NCBI GenBank assembly: GCA_002500765.1
Contig: DLSX01000227.1
Span: forward strand, 1 to 7,159
Direction: 5' to 3'
Length of the DNA: 7,159 bases
From: Neorhizobium sp. UBA7851
GTDB lineage: Bacteria > Pseudomonadota > Alphaproteobacteria > Rhizobiales > Rhizobiaceae
The position numbers were made by a program, and so were the translations under genes. The notes below the pieces were generated by a model. That model saw only the letters and a list, made by a program, of their open reading frames with translations. It ran no database searches and was not told where the DNA came from. Position 1 is the first letter of the stretch; every line of letters begins with the position of its first letter. Of this stretch, positions 1-5,465 are shown piece by piece.

Positions 1-1004
1 TTGGGCAGATCGAGCGCAGCGACCTGACGCCCCTCGGAGGCTTCGGCAGAAACTGCCGGAATGCGTGGAACAGGCGTCGCGGGAGCTGCCGGCGCCGTCT
101 GGGCGATCAGGTTGGACCTGCCGCCGCGGCTCGCCTTGGGAAGGTATTCGGCAACCAGCTTGCGCATGGTCGCATCACGAGCGGCACTCGAACGTCCACC
201 AAGCACCACTGCGACGATGGAACGGCCGTCAAGTTCCGCCGAGGTCGCGAGATTGCTGCCTGCTGCGCGGGTATAACCCGTTTTGAGACCGTCGACGCCC
301 TTTACCGTACCGACGAGGCGGTTGTGGTTTCCGATCGTCACCTTGCCATACTGGAAGGAGCGGATGCCGAAATAAGGATAGTATTGCGGGAAATGCTGGC
401 GCAGGGCCATGCCGAGACGGGCCTGGTCGCGCGCCGTTGTCATCTGCGCGGTGTTCGGCAGGCCGTGGGCGTTGCGATAGGTGGTACGCGTCATGCCGAG
501 GGCACGCGCCTTGTTGGTCATCAGCTGGGCGAAGCGTGCTTCCGAACCGCCGATATATTCGCCGAGTGCGGTCGCGATATCGTTTGCAGAACGGGTCACG
601 AGAGCGCGGATCGCCTGGTCGACCGTAACGCTGCCGCCTGCTTTGACGTAGAGCTTGGAGGGCGGCTCCTTGGCCGCATTGGCCGAGACCGGCACATTGG
701 AATCGAGGCGGAAGCGACCGGCTTCAAGTGCCTCGAAGGTCAGGTAAAGGGTCATCATCTTGGTAAGCGAGGCCGGATAGCGCAAGCCGTCCGGATCTTC
801 GCCATAGAGGACCTTGCCCGACTTGGCATCGACCACGATGCCCGCATATTTGGGGTTTGCATGCGCCGGCTGCGCCATGGCGGATAACGACAACGCAATT
901 GCGAAGAAGTATCCGAGGCGTTTCGCCTGGGCTTTCACTGCCCCCTTGGGGAGGGATGCCGGGAACATGGATTTTAACACTGCCGCACTCATCGATTTTG
1001 ACAT
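1..1004 (-). CDS. D-alanyl-D-alanine carboxypeptidase (penicillin-binding protein, S11 family), partial, 3' end outside the window
   Basis: This is a periplasmic serine peptidase that removes the terminal D-alanine from peptidoglycan stem peptides. Seen in the first 334 residues: all three active-site motifs of the S11/PBP5 family, namely SLTK at 79-82 (nucleophile Ser79, Lys82), SAN at 139-141 and KTG at 241-243. The N-terminus has a basic stretch, then a hydrophobic segment at about 31-47 ending in AHA|N, a signal peptide cleaved near residue 49. After about residue 296 the protein becomes an Ala/Pro-rich linker and runs off the left edge, so any C-terminal domain (some rhizobial members carry a SPOR domain) is not visible. 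The ATG at 1004 is the first possible start, because an in-frame stop lies one codon further upstream. ATGs at 992 and 968 are alternatives, and none has a clear Shine-Dalgarno. It lies 113 bp downstream of the hypothetical membrane gene on the same strand. The family call is firm; the dac subtype is not. Confidence 0.95.
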   Translation of the reverse strand, partial: MSKSMSAAVLKSMFPASLPKGAVKAQAKRLGYFFAIALSLSAMAQPAHANPKYAGIVVDAKSGKVLYGEDPDGLRYPASLTKMMTLYLTFEALEAGRFRLDSNVPVSANAAKEPPSKLYVKAGGSVTVDQAIRALVTRSANDIATALGEYIGGSEARFAQLMTNKARALGMTRTTYRNAHGLPNTAQMTTARDQARLGMALRQHFPQYYPYFGIRSFQYGKVTIGNHNRLVGTVKGVDGLKTGYTRAAGSNLATSAELDGRSIVAVVLGGRSSAARDATMRKLVAEYLPKASRGGRSNLIAQTAPAAPATPVPRIPAVSAEASEGRQVAALDLP

Positions 1005-1091
1005 TTTTCAATAGATCCGGACGTGCCCCCACCCCGGATTGCTAAGCACCCAATCTAGGAGAACAGCGTTACCAAGAGGTTTATGATGAAC

Positions 1092-1126
1092 GGCGACTTA
1101 CTTCGATTTGAAGCATTTTAGTCGCC
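1092..1126 (-). repeat. Inverted repeat overlapping the stop codon of the hypothetical membrane gene (possible weak terminator)
   Basis: A 7-bp perfect inverted repeat, GGCGACT at 1092-1098 and AGTCGCC at 1120-1126, encloses an inner 4-bp stem (CTTC/GAAG). It spans the last codons and stop of the gene that ends at 1118. No T-run follows on the minus strand, so it is a poor intrinsic terminator. It could slow or attenuate readthrough into the carboxypeptidase gene, or be chance. Confidence 0.3.
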
Positions 1127-1879
1127 TTTCGGGGCGGAGTTGATGATTGTGGCATCCAGCCGCGCGCCGACAAAGGACCTAACTGCGGCATCAATATGAT
1201 CCCAGTCCTTCAAAAGGCTGCTGGAGAATCGATAAAGAACGGTGAGGTCGCGGCCGACATGGATGTCCCGCTGGCAATCGCCGCCGGTGGCGCGTTCGCC
1301 TGCCGACGGCAGCAGGCACCTTACGGCGAAAGCCGGTTGGCCGGGGCGCTCCGCAGTCAGCAGGACTTCCTGCCCGTAGCCGCTGGTGTTTTTGAGGTGG
1401 TGGAGCGTCAACCCGTTGCCATATGATCGCGGCTCGCCATCGAAGAGCTGGGTATAGATCGGGTCCAGGCGCCCGGACATGTCCTTCGACATCGTGCTTT
1501 GGGAAATTTGCAGGAACAGCAGCAGGTCGGAGCGTTCGATATTGTCGAAACTGTCGCGCCGCTCCTGGCTGTAGCCCGCCATTCCCGGCCATGTGAGGTA
1601 GAGATCGATTCGCTCGGTGGGACCGGAGCGGCGCTGCTCGGCGAAGCGGATCGTGTTTTCCGGAATTCTGAGCGTATCCTCGCCAATCGTCATGGAGAGG
1701 ATGGTCTCATTTTCCGAATGGCCACCAAGTGCCATGCGTTGGCCAAGCCAGCGGCCGCCGATGCTGATTGCCAGCGTGATGATGATCAGAAGGACGACGG
1801 AAAGGGTAAGGCGCACCAGCAGTCGATCGGAAACCAGCGGCAGGTTTTCCTGCGGCTGCGATGCAGCGCGGCGTGTCAT
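1118..1879 (-). CDS. Membrane-anchored protein of unknown function, 253 aa
   Basis: I do not recognise a named family. It looks like a conserved hypothetical of rhizobia. Seen in the sequence: a cytoplasmic N-terminus of about 21 residues rich in Arg and Gln, one strongly hydrophobic segment at about 23-45, then about 205 residues of soluble, mixed-charge sequence that would lie in the periplasm. There is no signal-peptidase site, so it is probably a type II anchored protein. The periplasmic part contains two cysteines (188 and 202) that could form a disulfide, and aromatic-rich stretches such as LYLTWPGM at 93-100. The start ATG at 1879 follows only a weak GGGG-like purine stretch. The gene lies downstream of the DUF920 protease on the same strand, separated by 120 bp with a hairpin, and upstream of the carboxypeptidase, so an envelope role is a reasonable inference. 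High GC at third codon positions and the clear membrane topology support a real gene. Confidence 0.8.
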   Translation of the reverse strand: MTRRAASQPQENLPLVSDRLLVRLTLSVVLLIIITLAISIGGRWLGQRMALGGHSENETILSMTIGEDTLRIPENTIRFAEQRRSGPTERIDLYLTWPGMAGYSQERRDSFDNIERSDLLLFLQISQSTMSKDMSGRLDPIYTQLFDGEPRSYGNGLTLHHLKNTSGYGQEVLLTAERPGQPAFAVRCLLPSAGERATGGDCQRDIHVGRDLTVLYRFSSSLLKDWDHIDAAVRSFVGARLDATIINSAPKGD

Positions 1880-1943
1880 GGTCTAGCCCCGTGTCCAGAT
1901 GTCGTTAAGCGGGACCGGAACAGGATACGGGGTCCAAACGCCT

Positions 1944-1968
1944 CTACCCGCGATAGTCTCGCGGGTAG
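1944..1968 (-). terminator. Perfect 10-bp hairpin downstream of the DUF920 protease gene
   Basis: CTACCCGCGA at 1944-1953 pairs perfectly with TCGCGGGTAG at 1959-1968 around a 5-nt loop. It begins 31 bp after the protease stop codon at 2000. It is GC-rich and very stable, but on the minus strand it is followed by AGGCGTTTGG rather than a T-run. On the plus strand it is followed by GGTTAATTTT, which looks more like a terminator tail. It may end protease transcripts inefficiently, protect their 3' end, or block antisense transcription. Confidence 0.5.
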
Positions 1969-1999
1969 GGTTAATTTTCGGTGAATTCGGTCGGTCCGC

Positions 2000-2611
2000 T
2001 TACTGGCTGACGCTGCCGACGGCAAGCGCGCGACCGTCCTGGAGCTTGACCCAGCGCGACGGGTCGGCGGTGTCCTGGCGCTTCAGGTAGGTATATTCTG
2101 TATCGGCCCAGAGAAGTACCTTGTTGCGCATGTTGTCGAGCACATAGTCGCCGCGATCCGTGCGAACGGTCAGCACGGCGTGGCCTTGGCCATTCGGCTG
2201 CAATACGACGGTGATCAGCAAGGCGGATGCGTCAAAACCCTTCTGTATCAGCATCTTGCGTTTAATGAGAACGTAATCCTCGCAATCGCCGGCAGTGGTC
2301 GGGTAGGTCCAGAACTCCTCGACCCCGTAGAGTTCCTGATCGGTCATCGGGGCAATTTCGGTGTTGGCCGTATAGTTGACGTCAAGCATCGTACGCCACT
2401 TGTCTTCCGTGAGGGCGATCGGGCCGGCATCGCGCTTGAGCGGCTTGCATTCGCTGGCATAGCTCTTGCAGAACTCATAGTGGCCGATCGGCGGGCTGGC
2501 CTTGCCGATGATCTGCATGGCGCCTGCCGGCATTGCAAACGATGGTGCGGCGGCTGCGATGGCGATGGCGGCGGTCAGGAATACCTGTGCAACTCTTTTC
2601 GGAAGCGTCAT
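2000..2611 (-). CDS. Secreted transglutaminase-like cysteine peptidase (BTLCP, DUF920/peptidase C93, LapG superfamily)
   Basis: The predicted product of 203 residues is a periplasmic cysteine protease. Seen: a signal peptide (Lys/Arg at 5-6, hydrophobic Ala/Ile run at about 8-22, likely cleavage after SFA at 26) followed by the three catalytic blocks of the family: Cys110 in GDCEDY, His144 in GQGHAVL and Asp159 in YVLDN. The acidic residues next to Cys110 match the place where LapG-type members bind calcium. Cys48 and Cys55 may form a disulfide. The chosen start at 2611 has a good Shine-Dalgarno seven bases upstream. An upstream in-frame ATG at 2668 would put 19 extra residues in front of the signal peptide and is less likely. 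Known for the superfamily: LapG of Pseudomonas cleaves large surface adhesins under control of the c-di-GMP receptor LapD. The alphaproteobacterial members are largely uncharacterised, so the substrate here is unknown. Family call firm, role inferred. Confidence 0.9.
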   Translation of the reverse strand: MTLPKRVAQVFLTAAIAIAAAAPSFAMPAGAMQIIGKASPPIGHYEFCKSYASECKPLKRDAGPIALTEDKWRTMLDVNYTANTEIAPMTDQELYGVEEFWTYPTTAGDCEDYVLIKRKMLIQKGFDASALLITVVLQPNGQGHAVLTVRTDRGDYVLDNMRNKVLLWADTEYTYLKRQDTADPSRWVKLQDGRALAVGSVSQ

Positions 2612-2618
2612 TTTTCTG

Positions 2619-2625
2619 TCTCCCC
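2619..2625 (-). promoter_or_regulatory. Ribosome binding site of the DUF920 protease gene
   Basis: GGGGAGA on the minus strand lies seven bases upstream of the ATG at 2611. It decides in favour of that start over the upstream in-frame ATG at 2668, which has no comparable site. Confidence 0.7.
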
Positions 2626-2956
2626 GTGGTTGGTGAGACAGTGCCGGAAAGGCTTTGAGCGAACGCAAAATAGCGTCGTAAAATCAATCGCTTATTGTAA
2701 TCGATATTGACGAAAAACCGAATAAAACACGCACAGTATTCGAGTAAAAGACAACGAAAATTCGCGACAAATTTAGCTAAAATTAGAGGTAAATCTGCTC
2801 GACTGCGGTGTAAGTCATTGGATTTTCGAGATGTCGGCGCGTTCTCGTATTCGAGGGCCGAGTGCTGTCGGCGGATCGGAATGCTTCAGGCGATATGTGA
2901 AATGGGAACTTGGAGGGCCCGAATGTGGCTGAAAACGCGCCTGAAGGCCGTGAGAA

Positions 2957-3002
2957 CCACCTCGAAAAAAATCCCGAAAAGATACATTTTTTTCGAAAGT
3001 GG
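2957..3002. repeat. Long inverted repeat with A7/T7 arms
   Basis: TCGAAAAAAAT at 2962-2972 and ATTTTTTTCGA at 2986-2996 are perfect reverse complements separated by 13 bases. The stem extends past a small bulge by CCAC (2957-2960) with GTGG (2999-3002), giving 15 pairs. It lies 24 bp beyond the PilZ terminator in the direction of that transcript. It could be a back-up or bidirectional terminator, or a protein-binding site in A-tract DNA. Confidence 0.6.
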
Positions 3003-3025
3003 CCGATTTTGGGAGTGGCGCACGG

Positions 3026-3072
3026 AAAAAACGCCCGTGCCGTACCAATTCTGGACACGGGTCGCGGGCGTT
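3026..3072 (-). terminator. Rho-independent terminator of the PAS-PilZ transcript
   Basis: On the minus strand, starting 41 bases after the PilZ stop, AACGCCCG (3072-3065) pairs perfectly with CGGGCGTT (3037-3030). An inner helix of about seven pairs with G-U wobble forms inside (CCGTGTC with GGTACGG). The stem ends in six T residues (3031-3026). Stable GC stem plus T-run is the classical form of an intrinsic terminator. Confidence 0.85.
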
Positions 3073-3113
3073 GTGTCGGCTCAAATCGAGATCTGGAGCT
3101 GGTATCGGATGAC

Positions 3114-3725
3114 TTAGAGGAAGTCCTGCAGGGCTTCGCGCGACTGAACCGAAGCGAATTCGATCGCCACGCCTTCCATGAAATGTCGGACGACGCGGCC
3201 GCGCATACTGCCGAGTCGTACCGCAGTTCCGATGACCGGGCGAATCTCGATGTCGACGGCGGCGCCGGACAGCGAAAGGTCCATCAGGCGGCACGTGTAG
3301 CGGCTGCCGTCTTCAAGTGTCAGTTCGGTCAGCGTGTTGCGCGGTGTAAGGCGGTCATGGCGACGGTCTTCCGGCAGTCCGAGCTCGTGCTTGTTGGCGA
3401 TCCAGGTCAGCTGGGCCGCCAGCTTTTCGCGTTTGCGCTCGGTCGCATTGATCGACATGACAAAGCCGTCGTTGGACAGGCTGAGCACGTTGCCTTCAAG
3501 GCGTCCGAGGTGATCGAGATAGGCAATCACGCGCTCGTTGAGCCGTGGCTGACCGACGCAGACGAAGCTGACGTCGCCTGGCGACATGTCGATGACCGAG
3601 CAGGGATATTCCTCGTGATCGGCCAGCATCAGCCTTCCTTCGACATTGACCGTGACGCGCTGAAACGAACGCTGGGCAGCGATCGCGTGCGTCGGTTGGG
3701 TCTGTGCCGGCTGGAAGGAATACAT
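3114..3725 (-). CDS. Tandem PilZ-domain protein, probable c-di-GMP receptor
   Basis: This is a soluble cytoplasmic protein of 203 residues with two PilZ-like halves. The second (about 118-195) has both c-di-GMP binding motifs intact: RxxxR as RRHDR at 121-125 and DxSxxG as DLSLSG at 149-154. The first (about 17-95) keeps RxxxR (RSFQR at 19-23) but its second motif reads DMSPGD at 46-51, with Asp where the family has Gly, so binding there may be lost or changed. There is no signal peptide, membrane segment or attached output domain, so it probably acts by binding a partner; motility, exopolysaccharide and adhesion are typical PilZ outputs. The start ATG at 3725 has only a weak purine stretch upstream. 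It follows the PAS_5 gene by 83 bp on the same strand with no terminator between, and a strong terminator lies just after its stop, so the two genes probably form one transcript. Domain call firm, target unknown. Confidence 0.9.
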   Translation of the reverse strand: MYSFQPAQTQPTHAIAAQRSFQRVTVNVEGRLMLADHEEYPCSVIDMSPGDVSFVCVGQPRLNERVIAYLDHLGRLEGNVLSLSNDGFVMSINATERKREKLAAQLTWIANKHELGLPEDRRHDRLTPRNTLTELTLEDGSRYTCRLMDLSLSGAAVDIEIRPVIGTAVRLGSMRGRVVRHFMEGVAIEFASVQSREALQDFL

Positions 3726-3808
3726 GTCGTTCTGTCGGGCTCTGAGCTGATATTGAGCCAGATAGATAGCATTAGGCGGTTAACAGATGGTTGTTCCGAC
3801 GCTTGGTG

Positions 3809-4402
3809 CTATCGCCCGGGTTGGGCAAAACGCTGGCCCACCAGCCGTCGGAAGAAGGTGACCGGCATAGCGGTGGAAATATGGCCATCGGCGCTGATCG
3901 TCGGTCGTGTTCCGTCGGGTTTGATGAAGCCCCAGCTCTCGAAGGCAAGCCCGCGCACCGGTAACGCGCTGAAGGGAAGAGCGGCTTCGCGGGGCACGAG
4001 CGCACCCAGCACGCGATCGCTTCGATATCCCTGCGAGCGCAGCGGCATCAAAAGCAGGTCGTGCGCATAATCCTGCTCCGCATGCGGCAGATGAATGTCC
4101 AGAAGAGCCGGTCGTTCATAGAAGAGAACATGGTTCAGGATCTCCGTCGGCGTATCGTCCTCGGCACCCAGCCACATGGACGCGTAATCGAGGCCACGAA
4201 GTTCGCGGTCGAAGAGTTCACATATGCGTGTACCCGCGAGCGCGAAAGTCGGGCTGTCAGCGATGGTCGCATTGACGATGAACAGATGTGGCAGAAAACG
4301 GCGCAAGGCTGACGGATCGATCTCCGAGCGCAGCGGAGCCGGCCGACTGCCTCTTAAGCCGTTCCAGTAGTTAAATATTTCTTTTGTTGCCGTATTCAAC
4401 AT
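3809..4402 (-). CDS. PAS_5-domain protein (alphaproteobacterial PAS family, PF07310-like)
   Basis: The 197-residue product begins with the pattern typical of this family: an aromatic-rich helix with FNYWNGLRG (10-18), then PLRSEIDP (23-30) and LRRFLPHLFIV (33-43). The PAS-like sensor fold follows to about residue 160, including FALAGTRICELFDREL (53-68). No kinase, GGDEF or DNA-binding domain is attached, so it is a stand-alone sensor or adaptor; its ligand is unknown. The start at 4402 is preceded by AGGA about eight bases upstream and matches where homologues begin. The frame stays open for 70 more codons upstream, but that extension has low-complexity composition and would overlap the start of the divergent rhomboid gene. 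A sigma-54-like promoter element lies about 64 bp upstream. It is followed on the same strand by the tandem PilZ gene, which suggests a shared role in signalling. Family assignment is from pattern recognition. Confidence 0.85.
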   Translation of the reverse strand: MLNTATKEIFNYWNGLRGSRPAPLRSEIDPSALRRFLPHLFIVNATIADSPTFALAGTRICELFDRELRGLDYASMWLGAEDDTPTEILNHVLFYERPALLDIHLPHAEQDYAHDLLLMPLRSQGYRSDRVLGALVPREAALPFSALPVRGLAFESWGFIKPDGTRPTISADGHISTAMPVTFFRRLVGQRFAQPGR

Positions 4403-4465
4403 ATGCCGATCCTGTCCGATAATGACCCAGAATCCCCTTTGGAAACGCGTGGATGGGGTTTGATC

Positions 4466-4481
4466 AGCGAAAATCGTGCCA
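4466..4481 (-). promoter_or_regulatory. Candidate sigma-54 (RpoN) -24/-12 promoter for the PAS-PilZ unit
   Basis: On the minus strand the sequence TGGCACGATTTTCGCT matches the RpoN consensus TGGCACG-N4-TTGC(A/T) at every fixed position except one (TCGC for TTGC), with the GG and GC dinucleotides correctly spaced. Transcription would start near 4455, giving a 5' leader of about 50 bases before the PAS start codon at 4402. I have not identified an activator binding site upstream. Confidence 0.4.
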
Positions 4482-4579
4482 ATTGGCCCGGTAACGGCGG
4501 CAGAGGAACGTGCGGCGGGCTCTTCACGCCGCTTTTCAAGCCCCAACTGCTGCTGTATGCCTGACCCACTGCTGATGAC

Positions 4580-4586
4580 GGAAGGA
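4580..4586 (+). promoter_or_regulatory. Ribosome binding site of the rhomboid gene
   Basis: GGAAGGA six bases upstream of the ATG at 4593 supports that start over the in-frame ATGs at 4476, 4557 and 4575, whose extra residues show no domain or membrane segment. Confidence 0.7.
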
Positions 4587-4592
4587 TTGGCC

Positions 4593-5339
4593 ATGGACAA
4601 GAGGCCCGACATGGCCCCGGAAGATGACGTGTTTGCGGAAAATCGTGAGCGCGTAAGGCAGCCGGCCTTTAACGTGCCGGGCGTTCTTCTTGCCAGTCTG
4701 GGACTGCTGGTGGCGCTTTATCTGGTTCAGGAATATCTCCTGAGTGGCTACACGCGGCTGACCTACCTCGAGATGCTCGCCTTCATTCCTGTCCGCTATG
4801 TGTTTCCGCTAACGGAGCAGGGATATGAATGGCTCTGGACGCCGGTCACCTATTCGCTTCTGCATGGCAGTGTCGAGCACATCGCCTTCAACGCCCTGTG
4901 GCTTACCGCCTTCGGCACACCCGTCGTGCGGCGAATCGGGGCTTTTCGCTTCCTGGTCTTCTGGGTTCTTTCGGCAGCCGCGGCGGCTTTCTTTCACGCC
5001 GCATTGGATTGGGGCAGCGAGATCCCGCTGATCGGCGCGTCCGGCGTCGTGTCGGCGCTGATGGGGGCTGCCTGCCGTTTCGCCTTTCCCGATGGCGGCG
5101 GTTATGATCGCACGAACGGTCATCTTTATCCCCGACAGTCGATCCTCGGGGTTTTTTCCAACCGCACGGTGGTGATGTTTACCGCGATGTGGTTCCTCGG
5201 AAACATCCTGATCGCGGTCGGCTTGCCACTGATCGGCAGCGATGCCGGCAATATCGCCTGGGATGCCCATATCGGCGGTTTCCTTTTCGGTTTCCTCCTG
5301 TTCGGATTTTTCGATCCCATTCGCTACCGTGAGGTGTAG
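4593..5339 (+). CDS. Rhomboid family intramembrane serine protease
   Basis: This is an inner-membrane protease that cuts transmembrane segments of substrate proteins. The 248-residue product shows the rhomboid signature in order: HIAFN at 96-100 in the second membrane helix (His and Asn stabilise the oxyanion), GASG at 148-151 with nucleophile Ser150, and AHIGGFLFG at 225-233 with catalytic His226, giving a Ser-His dyad. Hydrophobic segments occur at about 28-50, 82-108, 118-136, 146-164, 192-214 and 225-240, fitting the six-helix core of bacterial rhomboids. A 27-residue polar N-terminus precedes the first helix and a short basic tail ends the protein. It diverges from the PAS_5 gene across about 190 bp and is followed 126 bp later by the CBS-domain gene on the same strand. 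Its substrate cannot be read from the sequence. The frame stays open for 38 codons after the TAG stop (see findings). Confidence 0.95.
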   Translation: MDKRPDMAPEDDVFAENRERVRQPAFNVPGVLLASLGLLVALYLVQEYLLSGYTRLTYLEMLAFIPVRYVFPLTEQGYEWLWTPVTYSLLHGSVEHIAFNALWLTAFGTPVVRRIGAFRFLVFWVLSAAAAAFFHAALDWGSEIPLIGASGVVSALMGAACRFAFPDGGGYDRTNGHLYPRQSILGVFSNRTVVMFTAMWFLGNILIAVGLPLIGSDAGNIAWDAHIGGFLFGFLLFGFFDPIRYREV

Positions 5340-5387
5340 CGGCTTCCGCTTGAACTCGCCTCAGGCCCGATCTACAATTCCAGATGT

Positions 5388-5456
5388 ATGGAAAAGGTGC
5401 CGGAATTCTCGGAGGAGGAGAAGTTCGGCACGGTGATTGGCCATGTGGATTGGTAA
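5388..5456 (+). CDS. Possible 22-residue small ORF just upstream of the CBS gene
   Basis: An ATG at 5388 opens a short frame beginning MEKVPEFSEEE and ending GHVDW at a TAA (5454-5456) that directly abuts the Shine-Dalgarno of the next gene. Most of its third codon positions are G or C, as in genuine genes here. It has no Shine-Dalgarno of its own and is in the same frame as the rhomboid gene, so it could equally be the remains of a longer rhomboid C-terminus. No function is recognisable. It may be chance. Confidence 0.2.
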   Translation: MEKVPEFSEEEKFGTVIGHVDW

Positions 5457-5465
5457 GGAGAAGGC

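Larger units (their letters stand above)
2612..3113. other. 502-bp stretch without a convincing gene, with an AT-rich block
   Basis: Between the DUF920 protease start and the PilZ gene stop I find no credible coding sequence. Open frames exist, but they use unusual starts, have atypical basic or Cys/Arg-rich composition, and run through the terminator at 3026-3072. About 2675-2800 is clearly AT-rich (21 G+C in the 60 bases 2701-2760) against a GC-rich background. It contains the perfect palindrome TTTAGCTAAA at 2772-2781 and presumably the protease promoter, although I see no good -35/-10 pair. Near 2844-2872 there are two short adjacent hairpins (CTCG/CGAG and GCCGA/TCGGC). The right part holds a long A/T inverted repeat and the PilZ terminator. 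A small RNA is possible but unproven. Confidence 0.6.

Noticed and set aside
324..887. Plus-strand open frame of 187 codons
   Set aside because: It is a mirror of the carboxypeptidase gene, which has all three active-site motifs on the minus strand.
1037..1076. Possible promoter and operator of the carboxypeptidase gene: GATTG/CAATC inverted repeat and a CTTGGT -35-like hexamer
   Set aside because: The repeat is only 5 bp, and no -10 hexamer lies at the correct distance from CTTGGT, so I could not support a promoter call.
2707..3117. Plus-strand open frame of 136 codons in the gene-poor region
   Set aside because: It starts with TTG without a ribosome site, encodes a very basic sequence with no recognisable pattern, and passes through both the A7/T7 repeat and the terminator.
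2910..4070. Plus-strand open frame of 386 codons
   Set aside because: It runs antisense through the PilZ gene, into the PAS_5 gene and across the PilZ terminator. Its translation has no domain pattern, and its openness is explained by GC-rich codon use on the other strand.
4476..4592. 39-codon N-terminal extension of the rhomboid protein
   Set aside because: The GGAAGGA site at 4580-4586 supports the ATG at 4593, and the extra residues show no domain or membrane segment.
4403..4612. 70-codon N-terminal extension of the PAS_5 protein
   Set aside because: Family members begin near the residue encoded at 4402, which has a ribosome site. The extension is low in complexity and overlaps the divergent rhomboid start and the promoter-like element.
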